Shown here piece by piece: positions 15,648 to 24,193 of a DNA stretch of 64,000 nucleotides. The DNA is taken from NCBI GenBank assembly GCA_046330225.1, contig JAXLTD010000001.1:1-64000 (forward strand), in the 5' to 3' direction. The translations under genes were made by a program, and so were the position numbers. Origin of the DNA: CANJIV01 sp046330225 (lineage in GTDB: Bacteria > Actinomycetota > Thermoleophilia > Solirubrobacterales > Solirubrobacteraceae). The stretch's first letter is position 1; every line of letters begins with the position of its first letter. The notes below the pieces were generated by a model. The model worked only from the letters and a program-made list of their open reading frames with translations. It made no database searches and had not been told where the DNA came from.

Positions 15648-17233
15648 CCGACCGCGACGGCTCGGCCATCGGCGTCGGCGAGGAGTCGCCGGCAATCGTC
15701 AACGCCTTCCGCGTCCTCAAGGAGCGCTGGTACTGCATCGCCGCGGCGGTCATCGTCTGCGTGGCGGCGGCCGCCATCCACGACATCACCGCCCAGAAGC
15801 AGTACGAGGCCACGTCGAGCCTCCTGTTCCGGGACAGCCCCCTCGGCAATGCGGTGTTCGGCACCGACGTCTTCGGCGGCTCGGTCGACCCGGCGCGCGA
15901 TGCAGCCACGAACGTCGCCCTGGTCAAGTCGCTGCCGGTCGCCGGGCGCGTGAAGCGCGAGACCGGCTTCGCGGGCAGCGCCAACGATCTGCTCAGCAGC
16001 GTCTCGGTCCAGTCCGAGGAGAACACCGACCTCGTCTCGATCACCGCGACGAACACGGACCCGACGAACGCCGCGCGGGTCGCCAACGCGTACGCGAAGG
16101 CGTTCGTCGCGTACCGGCAGGAGGTCGAGCGCGGCAACGTGGCCCGCGGCGTGCAGCTGCTGCAGCAGCGCCTGGACAAGCTCCCGGCTGACGCCACGGC
16201 GCAGCGCACGCAGCTCAACGACGCCCTCGAGAAGCTCCTCGCGCTCGAGGCGGTCCAGACGGCGAACGTCGAGATCGCCGACCTCGCCGAGGTGCCCTCC
16301 GACCCGTCGTCGCCCAAGCTCAAGCGCGACGTCGTGCTCGCATTCCTCCTGGGCCTCGTGATCGGCGTGGCGCTCGCCTTCCTGTTCGACTTCATCGACC
16401 GCCGGGTCAAGAGCGTCGAGGAGTTCGAGCGCATCTACCGCCTGCGGGCCCTCGTCGGCGTGCCCCAGCGGTCGTTCCGCACGACGCTGCCGCGCGCAAG
16501 ATCGGCCGAGTTCGAGCCGTTCCGGATCCTGCGTTCGAGCATCTACTTCGCTGGCGTCGAGCGCGGCATCAAGACGGTGCTGGTGACCAGCGCCGTTCCG
16601 GGGGAGGGCAAGACCACCGTCGCCATCAACCTCGCCCGGGCGGCTGCGCTCTCGGGGCAGCGGGTGGTCCTGATCGAGGCCGACCTGCGCCGGCCGTCGG
16701 TGGCCGAGCGGTTCGGGCTGGACCGCCGGGCGGGCGGGCTGACCTCGGCGCTCGTCGGCGGAGTTCCCGTGCGGACGCTGCTCCAGGCGCCCGACGACGA
16801 CCTCGGCGACCTCCTCATGGTCCTCACGAGCGGCCCGCTTCCGCCCAACCCGTCCGAGATGCTCCAGAGCGAGCGGCTGCACGCCGTGCTCGACGAGCTC
16901 ACGAGCCGCGCCGACCTCGTGGTGATCGACTCGCCGCCGCTGCTTCCCGTGGCCGATGCGCGCATCCTGCTCGACCGCCCCGAGGTCGACGCCGCGGTCG
17001 TCGTCGCCCGGGCCTTCCACACCAAGCGTGACATCGCCCGCCGCGCCCGCGCAGTGCTGGACCAGCGCCGCCTCGATCCGCTCGGCCTGGCCGTGACCGG
17101 GCTGCCCGGAGGCCAGGCGTACGAGTACTACGGCGCGTCGGAGCTGGCCGACCTCACGGCGCCGGACGGGCCGCGCCCGGCCGAGCGCTCCCCGTCCGAC
17201 GTCTCGGTTCCGGCGGACGCCAGCCGCCCATGA
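15644..17233 (+). CDS. polysaccharide co-polymerase fused to BY-kinase (Wzc/CapAB-like)
   Basis: A 529-residue protein with a Wzz chain-length domain (residues about 20-250) between two membrane spans (about 30-47 and 229-250), and a cytoplasmic tyrosine-kinase-type ATPase. Walker A is 'TSAVPGEGKTTVAINLA' (about 315-331), Walker A' is 'VLIEADLRRP' (about 342-351) and Walker B is 'LVVIDSPPLLP'. The C-terminus has only a small Tyr group (YEYYG) rather than a long Tyr cluster. Such proteins set polymer length in Wzy-dependent export and are reset by phosphatases like the PHP protein encoded at 18.7-19.5 kb. The GTG start overlaps the previous stop (GTGA), and the gene ends in ATGA with the next gene. 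Confidence 0.9.
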   Translation: MTDRDGSAIGVGEESPAIVNAFRVLKERWYCIAAAVIVCVAAAAIHDITAQKQYEATSSLLFRDSPLGNAVFGTDVFGGSVDPARDAATNVALVKSLPVAGRVKRETGFAGSANDLLSSVSVQSEENTDLVSITATNTDPTNAARVANAYAKAFVAYRQEVERGNVARGVQLLQQRLDKLPADATAQRTQLNDALEKLLALEAVQTANVEIADLAEVPSDPSSPKLKRDVVLAFLLGLVIGVALAFLFDFIDRRVKSVEEFERIYRLRALVGVPQRSFRTTLPRARSAEFEPFRILRSSIYFAGVERGIKTVLVTSAVPGEGKTTVAINLARAAALSGQRVVLIEADLRRPSVAERFGLDRRAGGLTSALVGGVPVRTLLQAPDDDLGDLLMVLTSGPLPPNPSEMLQSERLHAVLDELTSRADLVVIDSPPLLPVADARILLDRPEVDAAVVVARAFHTKRDIARRARAVLDQRRLDPLGLAVTGLPGGQAYEYYGASELADLTAPDGPRPAERSPSDVSVPADASRP

Positions 17234-18708
17234 CGCCGGGCCTGCGGCGCGGGGCGTGGCCGCCCGCGCTTCTCGCCGGGCTCACCATCGTCGTGGCCGG
17301 GGCGGCGTTCGTCTCGCTGCTCGCCGCCGGAAAGATCGTCGACTCGATCGGCTACGTGCTCCTCGCCGGCGTCGCGACCGCCGCGGCGGTGATCCTCGTC
17401 TCGCGTCCGCGCCTGCTCCTGGGCGCCTATGTGTCGCTGTTCGTGCTGGTGGAGGGCACGACCGACGCCGCGTTCCTCCCGTCGGCGGGGCGGATCTACG
17501 ACCCGGTGCTCTCGAAGGCGACCCCGCTCGAGCTGCTGCTGGCGCTGCTCGTCGTCGCCGTCGTGATCCAGGCGCTCCAGGAACGCGAGTTCGAGCTTCC
17601 CGGCCCGCTCACGCCGGTGCTGCTGCTGGCGCTCGCGGCGCTGGTGTTCGGCGCGGTGACGGGCTGGTTCGGGGGCACCGGGATCAGCGGGCTCATCGAG
17701 GCGGCCCGCCGGTTCGTTCCGCTGATCCTGCTGCCGTTCCTCGTGGTGAACATCGTCCGCACGCCGCAGGACGTGCGCCGTGCCCTGGCGCTGGTCGCCG
17801 TGCTGGCGGTGGTCAAGGGCCTCCTCGGGCTCGCCGGCGTCGCCCTGGGACGGGGCCCGGTCCTGGATTCCGGCGGGACGGTCCTGACCTACTACGAGCC
17901 GCTCGCGAACTGGCTCACGATCCTCTACATCTTCGGAGTGGCCTCGGCGGTGCTCGCCCGGGTGCGGGTCCCGTGGTACGCCTGGATCGGCGGCTTCATC
18001 TGCCTGGCCTCGCTCGTGCTCTCGTTTCGCCGCAGCTTCTGGCTCGCCGCCGCAATCGGCATCGCGTTCATCCTCCTCATCGGGATCGGGCGGGCCGGCC
18101 GCCTCGTCGTGATCCCGGCGATCGTCGCGATCGGCCTGGGGATCTACGTGTCGTTCTCGATCGGCGGCGTCGAGCTGTCCCAGCCGAAGAACCCGGTGCT
18201 GGCCCGCGTGCTGTCACTCAACCCGACGCAGCTCGCGGCGAACCGCGAGGACCGCTACCGGCTCGACGAGCGCCGCAACGTGACCGATGAGCTCAAAGCC
18301 CACCCGATCACCGGGCTCGGGCTCGGTGTGCCGTGGGCGGCGACGCATCCGCTCAGCCAGGAGTTCCCGCAAGGGCGGCTGTACGTGCACTTCACGGTGC
18401 TGTGGTGGTGGCTGAACCTGGGCATTCTCGGGCTCGCCGCCTACGCGGCGCTGATGGGGACGCTCCTCGTGCTGACCTTCCGGGTGTGGAAGACGCGCGG
18501 GCCGCCCTTCGTCCGCATTCCCTGCCTGGCGCTGTTCGGCGGGATCATCGGCCTGATGTTCGCCGAGACCACGGCGTCCTTCACCGGCGTGGACGCCCGC
18601 TTCACGCTCGGCATGGGCTGCGTCGTGGGCCTCGTGGCGGCGCTCCACCGCACCGCCGGCCCGTGGCTGCCCGGGCGGGACGCGCCGGCGCCGGCGGCGG
18701 GGCCTTAG
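17230..18708 (+). CDS. O-antigen polymerase/ligase-like membrane protein (Wzy)
   Basis: A 492-residue protein with about ten to twelve hydrophobic segments, such as 'AGLTIVVAGAAFVSLLAAG', 'YVLLAGVATAAAVILVS' and 'WLAAAIGIAFILLIGIG'. A large extracytoplasmic loop after residue about 320 contains 'NREDRYRLDERRNVTDEL' and 'HPITGLGLGVPWAATHPL'. The G-x-G motif in this loop and the following His are typical of the O-antigen ligase/Wzy superfamily, which joins or polymerises lipid-linked glycans outside the membrane. The start overlaps the kinase gene stop (ATGA). It converges on the PHP phosphatase gene with a four-base overlap of ends. Confidence 0.85.
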   Translation: MTPGLRRGAWPPALLAGLTIVVAGAAFVSLLAAGKIVDSIGYVLLAGVATAAAVILVSRPRLLLGAYVSLFVLVEGTTDAAFLPSAGRIYDPVLSKATPLELLLALLVVAVVIQALQEREFELPGPLTPVLLLALAALVFGAVTGWFGGTGISGLIEAARRFVPLILLPFLVVNIVRTPQDVRRALALVAVLAVVKGLLGLAGVALGRGPVLDSGGTVLTYYEPLANWLTILYIFGVASAVLARVRVPWYAWIGGFICLASLVLSFRRSFWLAAAIGIAFILLIGIGRAGRLVVIPAIVAIGLGIYVSFSIGGVELSQPKNPVLARVLSLNPTQLAANREDRYRLDERRNVTDELKAHPITGLGLGVPWAATHPLSQEFPQGRLYVHFTVLWWWLNLGILGLAAYAALMGTLLVLTFRVWKTRGPPFVRIPCLALFGGIIGLMFAETTASFTGVDARFTLGMGCVVGLVAALHRTAGPWLPGRDAPAPAAGP

Positions 18709-19487
18709 CGCCGCCGCAGCAGCCGGCCGAGCCCGCGGCGCCGGGCGATGGGCGTCGCGGGCGGCGCCGGGAGCGGTGTGCCCGCGACCACGGCCGCCGG
18801 GAGGTCCTCGGTGAGCCACGGAAGCCAGGCCTCGAGCCCCGGGTGCTGCCCGAGCGCCGGGGCGACCGCCGCGCCGATTGCGGGCGGGCGCCGCCCGGCG
18901 CTGTGGGCGTCGGAGGCCAGGGCGTGCACCAGGCCGGCCTCGAGCAGCGGACCCGTCGCCCGCTGGGCGGTGCTCCCGAACAAGCCGGTGAGCGACCCCG
19001 CGGACATGACGGTGATCGCGCCGGCGTCGACGAGCCGGGACAGCCCGCCGAGGTCGTCGCGCAGTGCCGGGCTGCGCTCGGGGTGCGCGAGCGCGATGCG
19101 CTCCCCGGCGGCGAGGAATCTGAACACGCGCGAGACGAAGTCGGGCACGGTCGGCTCGAGCGGCGTGTCGATGAGCAGCCACGGACCCCCGCCGAGCCGG
19201 ACGGGCTGAAGCGCTGCCGGGCCGGCCTCTTCGAGCATCGCGAGCGACACCTCGCCGCCGGCCCGCAGTTCCAGCGGGATTCCAGCCTCGGCGAGGTGCC
19301 CGGCAAGCGCAGCCACCGCGCCTGCCACCGCGTCCGGCTCGACCCCGTGGCGATGGTCGATGTGCGGGGTCGCGACCATCGTGCGCGTCCCGGCGTCGGC
19401 GGCGGCGCGCGCCAGCTCCAGCGCGGCGTCCAGCGTGGGCGGGCCGTCGTCCAGCCCGGGAAGGGGGTGCGCGTGGAGGTCGATCAT
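18705..19487 (-). CDS. PHP-type protein-tyrosine phosphatase (CpsB/CapC/YwqE-like)
   Basis: A 260-residue PHP-fold enzyme. Metal-binding motifs in order are 'MIDLHAHPLPGLDDGP' (H-x-H near the N-terminus), 'MVATPHIDHRHG', 'GGEVSLAML', 'ERIALAHPERSPAL' and 'LVHALASDAHSAGRRPP'. These match the Mn-dependent phosphatases that dephosphorylate BY-kinases in capsule loci. It lies convergent with, and next to, the Wzz/kinase-Wzy block, which supports a role in regulating chain length. Unusual for the family, the typical C-terminal 'NP...I' end is replaced by a basic Arg-rich tail (ARRRGLGRLLRRR). Confidence 0.85.
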   Translation of the reverse strand: MIDLHAHPLPGLDDGPPTLDAALELARAAADAGTRTMVATPHIDHRHGVEPDAVAGAVAALAGHLAEAGIPLELRAGGEVSLAMLEEAGPAALQPVRLGGGPWLLIDTPLEPTVPDFVSRVFRFLAAGERIALAHPERSPALRDDLGGLSRLVDAGAITVMSAGSLTGLFGSTAQRATGPLLEAGLVHALASDAHSAGRRPPAIGAAVAPALGQHPGLEAWLPWLTEDLPAAVVAGTPLPAPPATPIARRRGLGRLLRRR

Positions 19488-19592
19488 CGGGCAGCCCCGC
19501 CGGGAGGCGCGCCCAATCTAGCCGAGAGCGGGAGGCTCGCGCCGCCGCGCCAGGCGGCGCGCCGGGCCGCGCCGGGCCGCTACCGTGGGCGC

Positions 19593-20837
19593 ATGGACCT
19601 CCCCGGCCGAGCTGCCGCTATCTTCGGGACCGCCCTGCTCGTGGCGCTCGGCGCCGCCGCGCCCGCGGGGGCCGCGACCGCCCGGGCCGCGGCGCTGCGC
19701 CTGGAGCGGGCCGGCACCTTCACGTTCCCCTCCTTCGTCGCCTCGCCGCCCGGCGACTCGCGGCTCTACGTGCTCGAGCAGGGAAGCCAGTCCAAGCCGG
19801 CCCGGATCGTGGTGGCCGGCGGCGGCCGGCGCCAGACGTTCCTCGACCTCTCGGCGCGGGTCGACGCTGGCGGCGAGCTCGGGCTGCTCTCGATGGCGTT
19901 CGCGCCGGACTACGCCCGCAGCGGCCGGTTCTACGTCTACTACTCGACCCATGGCTTCCCGTCCGAGGGGATCGCGAACGACGCGATCCAGATCGACGAG
20001 TTCCGCCGAGCGCCCGGAGACGGCTGGTCGGCGAATCCCGCCTCCCGCCGCCCGGTGCTCACGATCCCGCACCCGCCCGACCCGCACCACTACGGCGGGC
20101 AGCTGCAGTTCGGGCCCGACGGGCTGCTCTACGTGTCGACCGGCGACGGCGGCGGAGAGAACGACGAGAACCGCAACTCCCAGAACCCCGGAACGCTCCT
20201 GGGCAAGCTCCTGCGGATCGACCCGCGCGCCGCGGCGGGCAGCCGGTACCGCATCCCTCGCGGCAACCCGTACGCCGGGCGGCCCGGCGTGCGGCCCGAG
20301 ATCCTGGCCTTCGGCCTGCGGAATCCGTGGCGCATGTCCTTCGATCACGCGACGGGCGATCTCGTCATCGCCGACGTCGGCCAGGGCGGGCCCGAGGAAG
20401 TCGAGTTCGTGCCGCGCGGAGGCGCCGCGGGCCTGAACTTCGGGTGGGGCCGTTACGAAGGGCCGCTGCGCAACGCCCAAAGCGCCGACCCGGCGCTCAC
20501 CAGCGTCGCGCCGGTCCACACGCCGCCGACCTTCACCTACACCCACGCCGGTGGCCGCTGCGCGATCATGGGCGGCTTCGTGTCCCGCAGCCGCCGCCTG
20601 CCGGCGCTGCGCGGCCGCTACCTCTACGCCGACCTCTGCACCGGCACCATCCGCAGCGTTCGGCTCGCGCGCGGGTCGGCACGCGGCGACGCCTGGTCCG
20701 GAACCACCGTGCCCGGCCCGGTCAGCTTCGGCCAGACCGGCGCCTGCGACCTCTACGTCGTCTCCCAGGCCACCGGCGGGGTGTACCGCCTGCGCCAGCG
20801 GGGCGTGGCGCGGGCCGCCGGCTGCTTCGGGCGTTGA
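19593..20837 (+). CDS. secreted PQQ-dependent sugar dehydrogenase-like protein
   Basis: A 414-residue protein with a signal peptide (MDLPGRAAAIFGTALLVALG, then AAAPAGAATA). The soluble glucose dehydrogenase/GSDH beta-propeller is visible: 'FPSFVASPPGDSRLYVLEQG', 'GELGLLSMAFAPDYARSGRF', 'HHYGGQLQFGPDGLLYVSTG', 'DGGGENDENRNSQNPGTLLG', 'ILAFGLRNPWRMSFDHATGD', 'VIADVGQGGPEEVEFV', 'NFGWGRYEG' and 'GGFVSRSRRLPALRGRYLYA'. Members oxidise sugars outside the cell using PQQ and Ca2+; many homologues have no proven activity. The start is ATG 19593. It stands alone between the PHP phosphatase and the first glycoside hydrolase gene. Confidence 0.85.
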   Translation: MDLPGRAAAIFGTALLVALGAAAPAGAATARAAALRLERAGTFTFPSFVASPPGDSRLYVLEQGSQSKPARIVVAGGGRRQTFLDLSARVDAGGELGLLSMAFAPDYARSGRFYVYYSTHGFPSEGIANDAIQIDEFRRAPGDGWSANPASRRPVLTIPHPPDPHHYGGQLQFGPDGLLYVSTGDGGGENDENRNSQNPGTLLGKLLRIDPRAAAGSRYRIPRGNPYAGRPGVRPEILAFGLRNPWRMSFDHATGDLVIADVGQGGPEEVEFVPRGGAAGLNFGWGRYEGPLRNAQSADPALTSVAPVHTPPTFTYTHAGGRCAIMGGFVSRSRRLPALRGRYLYADLCTGTIRSVRLARGSARGDAWSGTTVPGPVSFGQTGACDLYVVSQATGGVYRLRQRGVARAAGCFGR

Positions 20838-20846
20838 GCGCCCCGC

Positions 20847-22409
20847 TCAGGCCTTCGCGGCGGCTTGCTGGTAGGCGGTGTAGGCGGGCTTGTGGGTGCC
20901 GTCGGGGCGGGTGAGGCCGTAGCGGGCTTCCTTGTCGGCGGGGTCGGGGTTGGTGCCGAGGTCGTTGTAGTGGTAGAGGAAGGCGGCTTGGACCCAGGGG
21001 CGGGCGCGGATGAGCTCGAAGGCCTTGGTGAGGTAGGTGGCCTGGGTGGCTTCGGTGACGCAGCTTGAGGGGTTGGCGGCGCAGGTGGACCAGCCGAATT
21101 CGGTGATCCAGGTGGGCTTGTCGATGCCGAGGGCTTGGAAGTAGCTGCGGATGAGGTCGATGCGCAGGAACTTGCTGTGGGGGGTGGTGCCCAGGGGGGT
21201 GTCGGGGGCTTGGCTGCCGGCGTAGGGGTGGGCGGCGATGCCGTCGATGTAGGTGCCGAGGTCCGGGACGGCGGCGGCCATGGCGGCGGGCCACTTGACC
21301 CAGGTGCCGGCGGAGGGGCCGGCGGTGGGCTTGATGTCGGTGTCTGAGGCGATGAGGAAGCGGGCCTGGGGGTTGGCCTGGCGTCCGGCGATGGCGGCGG
21401 CCTTGAAGAGGCGGGCGTAGCGGCCGGGGTCGACCTGGCTGTCGGAGAACCAGGGGTAGTAGGGCTCGTTCCAGATTTCGAAGTACTGCAGGGCGTAGGC
21501 GGGGTCGAGGCTGGGGTTCTGGGCCCAGAAGGTGCCGCCGGGGCCGTAGCGGGCGGTGATGTGGGCGACGTAGTCGGCGTAGGCGGCGGGGTCGGCGGGG
21601 ATGGTGTTCCAGGTGGGGCCGGCCCAGGCGGGGGTGTTGAGCAGCAGGGGCAGGATGTGCAGGTGGCGCTGGGCGGCGGCGGCGACCTTGGCGTCGGTGG
21701 CGGTCCAGGACCACTGGTTGTCGGAGGGCTCCACGGCGCTCCACTGGATCTCCTCGCGCAGCCAGCCGGCGCCGGTCTGGGCCTCGAGGTCCATCCGGCC
21801 GGCGGCCTGGGTGCCCCACCCGAACGTGTTGCCCACCAGCCCCACCCGCAGCCCCGACGACGGCGCCGGGCCGGCCGTCGTCGTGGTTGCCGGGGCGGTG
21901 CGCTTCCGGGCGGCGACGGCGTCGCGCTTCTTGGCTGCCCGCTCCTGCTCGCGCATGCGGCGAGCTTGGCAGGCGAGCCGGGCGCGTGCCACCGCGGCAG
22001 CGTGGCGGTCGCGCCGGACCCGGCGGCGGGCCGCCGCGGCGGTGACGGCCGAGGCGGCGGAGGCCAGCCGGGCGCGGTCGGCGGCGAGGCGGGCCACGCG
22101 GGCGGCGAGGGCGGTGCGGCTGCGGGCCAGCGTGCCGGCCGAGACCGGCCCGGCGGGGCACCGGCGGGCCGGCGGCGCGAAGGTCAGCGAGGACTCGCCG
22201 GCCACCTTCGTGGCGGCGGGCGCCTGGGCGGCGGAGGCGGCGGGGGCTGCGGCGGGCGCCTGCGTGACGGAAGCGGTCGCGGCGCCGTCCTGGCCGGAGG
22301 ACGCCGGCGCCTGGGCGGCGGCAGACGCCGGAACGGCGAGCGCCACCGCGGCGGCGACGGGCAGGGCACGGCAGAGTGTGATGGCGCGCGCAGCGCATCC
22401 AGCGAACAC
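20847..22409 (-). CDS. secreted glycoside hydrolase (clan GH-A, GH39/PslG-like), copy 1
   Basis: A 520-residue protein. The start GTG 22409 is preceded by AAGGAG, directly after the riboswitch-like leader. Residues 1-32 form a signal peptide. Residues 33-185 form a low-complexity Ala-rich spacer with a basic helical part (RVRRDRHAAAVARARLACQA) that may bind the wall or polyanions. The catalytic domain from about residue 186 has 'GWLREEIQWSAVEPSDNQWS', 'YFEIWNEPYYPWF' with probable acid/base Glu315, and 'WITEFGWSTC' with probable nucleophile Glu437. It resembles GH39-type enzymes such as PslG that cut exopolysaccharide. From the C-terminus to about 21868 the DNA is almost identical to copy 2 at 24.2-25.2 kb. 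Substrate unproven; likely the locally made polymer. Confidence 0.85.
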   Translation of the reverse strand: MFAGCAARAITLCRALPVAAAVALAVPASAAAQAPASSGQDGAATASVTQAPAAAPAASAAQAPAATKVAGESSLTFAPPARRCPAGPVSAGTLARSRTALAARVARLAADRARLASAASAVTAAAARRRVRRDRHAAAVARARLACQARRMREQERAAKKRDAVAARKRTAPATTTTAGPAPSSGLRVGLVGNTFGWGTQAAGRMDLEAQTGAGWLREEIQWSAVEPSDNQWSWTATDAKVAAAAQRHLHILPLLLNTPAWAGPTWNTIPADPAAYADYVAHITARYGPGGTFWAQNPSLDPAYALQYFEIWNEPYYPWFSDSQVDPGRYARLFKAAAIAGRQANPQARFLIASDTDIKPTAGPSAGTWVKWPAAMAAAVPDLGTYIDGIAAHPYAGSQAPDTPLGTTPHSKFLRIDLIRSYFQALGIDKPTWITEFGWSTCAANPSSCVTEATQATYLTKAFELIRARPWVQAAFLYHYNDLGTNPDPADKEARYGLTRPDGTHKPAYTAYQQAAAKA

Positions 22410-22420
22410 GGCGTCTCCTT

Positions 22421-22488
22421 CGGCGGCTGGGCTGTCTCGGGGAGACCCCTGGCTTTGCGACCCCGCCTCGCGACGGGTGTGCCGTTGT
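22421..22488 (-). promoter_or_regulatory. cyclic-di-GMP (GEMM-I-like) riboswitch, copy 1
   Basis: On the minus strand the leader has GGCACACCCG, a GNRA-type loop (GCGA) closing a small stem, then GGGGTCGCAAAGCC, a second hairpin GTCTC-CCC-GAGAC, and AGCCCAGCCGCCG that pairs back to the start. This order (GGCAnACC, then GNCGCAAAGCC, then AGCC...GCCG) is the GEMM-I pattern, with the family's usual GACGCAAAGCC changed to GTCGCAAAGCC. The ribosome binding site AAGGAG follows the last stem immediately, so ligand binding could gate translation. The same leader precedes the second hydrolase gene. Confidence 0.7.
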
Positions 22489-22607
22489 CGAGAGGGCCTG
22501 TCCTGCGCCCTTTCCTGTCAGTCCTCCATCGGCACGAGAGCCGGGCCCAGCACCCAACGGCGCCGGGCTCGACGGGTGTTCGACGGAGCGCCGGAAGGCC
22601 GGCGGAC

Positions 22608-24122
22608 CTAGGCGATCTCGCGCCGCACGAGCGAGCGCAGCTCGCCGACCGTGAGGGCCCGCGTGGCGAACAGGAGCGCGCCGTAGGCCACCGTGGCGGT
22701 GGCGAGCAGGGCCACGAGCCCGCCGCCGGCCTCCCGGACCGCGAGCGTCGCGAGGGCGAGGCCGGTCGCCGCGGCGACGGCCCGCAGGGCCCGGCCCATC
22801 CGCAGGCGGAACGGCAGCTCGCGCATCACGAGGCGCATGGTCAGCGAGAGGACGAGCATCTCGGTGGCCACCGTCACCCAGGCCGCGGCGAGGAATCCGT
22901 ACTCCGGGATGAGGATCACGTTGGCCGCCACGTTGAAGAGCAGGGCGGCCAGCGCGTAGTACACGAACCGGCGCTGCAGGTGCAGGAGCACGACGAGATT
23001 CCCGGCGAGGTAGCCGTAGCAGATGAGCACGAAGGCGCCGGCGAGAATGGGGAGCGCCCCGGCGGCGGGCACGAAGCCGCTTCCGTACACGAGCTCGATC
23101 ACCGGTTCCGAGGCGACGAGCGTGAAGGCGAAGACCCCGAGCGACGCCATCGCCAGGTAGTCCGCCGCGGCCTGGATCGCGGCGAGGACCTTCGGCCGGT
23201 CCTTCGCTTCGTGCGCGCCCGCCACGATCGGGAACAGCGTCGTCATCACGACGATCGGCAGGAACTGGAGCTGGTCGAGGATCCGGTAGGCGGCCCCGTA
23301 CTGGCCGGCCTCCCCGGCGCCGCCGAACTGGAACACCAGCGCCTGGTCGATCTTGGCGTAGGCGGTGATGAGCACCGTGCTGATTCCCAGCGGGATCCCG
23401 AGGCGCAGCAGCAGCGGCCAGCGCTGGCGCGACCCCCGCAGGTGGATCGGCCCGGATCGCCGGGCGATCAGTGCCTGCAGGAGGGCCGTGGCCCCGGACA
23501 CGAGCACGAACGCAACCGCCAGCGGGACGAGGCCGCGGTTGGTCGCAGCGAGGATCGCGGCGGCGCCGGTCCAGGCGATGCTGTTGATCGTCATCACGAG
23601 CACTGGGACCTCATTGCGCACCTTGAACTGGAAGCGCACGGCCAGGACGCCGGGAGCGGTCACCACGAGCAGGGCGCAGAGCACGAGGCCGGCAACGAGC
23701 ATCTCGCTGCTGTCGGCCAGGACGACGATGGCGGCGGCCGCCACGAGGCTCGCGACCACCGACAGGGCGGTCCGCAGGGTCAGAAGCGACCCCATCCAGT
23801 CCGGCTCGCGGGCGCGGTCGGCCGCGATCTGGCGGATCGTCACGCGCTCGAGGCCGACCTCGGCGAGGTTCGCCGCGAGCTGGACGACCACGAGCAGCGT
23901 GCTCCAGACGCCGAAGCCGTCGTCGCCGAGCGCCCGCGCGACGATCGCGGTGACGACCACGCCGAGCGCGACGTTCAGGAGCCGGCCCGCAATCTGGATG
24001 ACGATGTCAGCGGTCGCGCGGCGCCGGCTCGTGCGCGCGGGGTCGCCCGCGTCCGGCGGCGACGCGCCGGTGGTGCCCTCCTCCGCTTCGGGAAGCCCGC
24101 TCGCGTCCATCGCCGTCGCCAA
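22608..24122 (-). CDS. polysaccharide flippase (MOP superfamily, Wzx-like)
   Basis: A 504-residue membrane protein with about fourteen hydrophobic spans. It opens after a polar 35-residue N-terminus with 'ATADIVIQIAGRLLNVALGV' and 'VVTAIVARALGDDGFGVWST', the classic start of the polysaccharide biosynthesis protein family. Further signs are 'RQIAADRAREPDWMGSLLTL', 'LGIPLGISTVLITAYAKIDQ' and 'GEAGQYGAAYRILDQLQFLP'. These proteins flip lipid-linked repeat units across the membrane before polymerisation by Wzy. It sits between the two glycoside hydrolase genes on the same strand, and all three appear to belong to one polysaccharide locus. Confidence 0.9.
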   Translation of the reverse strand: MATAMDASGLPEAEEGTTGASPPDAGDPARTSRRRATADIVIQIAGRLLNVALGVVVTAIVARALGDDGFGVWSTLLVVVQLAANLAEVGLERVTIRQIAADRAREPDWMGSLLTLRTALSVVASLVAAAAIVVLADSSEMLVAGLVLCALLVVTAPGVLAVRFQFKVRNEVPVLVMTINSIAWTGAAAILAATNRGLVPLAVAFVLVSGATALLQALIARRSGPIHLRGSRQRWPLLLRLGIPLGISTVLITAYAKIDQALVFQFGGAGEAGQYGAAYRILDQLQFLPIVVMTTLFPIVAGAHEAKDRPKVLAAIQAAADYLAMASLGVFAFTLVASEPVIELVYGSGFVPAAGALPILAGAFVLICYGYLAGNLVVLLHLQRRFVYYALAALLFNVAANVILIPEYGFLAAAWVTVATEMLVLSLTMRLVMRELPFRLRMGRALRAVAAATGLALATLAVREAGGGLVALLATATVAYGALLFATRALTVGELRSLVRREIA

Positions 24123-24193
24123 TCTACTGCGGCGGCGGGCGGAGCGGGCGGGCTTCGGGCCCGGCGGTCACGCTGCCGCCGGGCCCGGATGGG

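Noticed and set aside
22421..22488. Leader as a ydaO-type c-di-AMP riboswitch
   Set aside because: The characteristic ydaO blocks are absent, while the GCAAAGCC core and stem order match GEMM-I.
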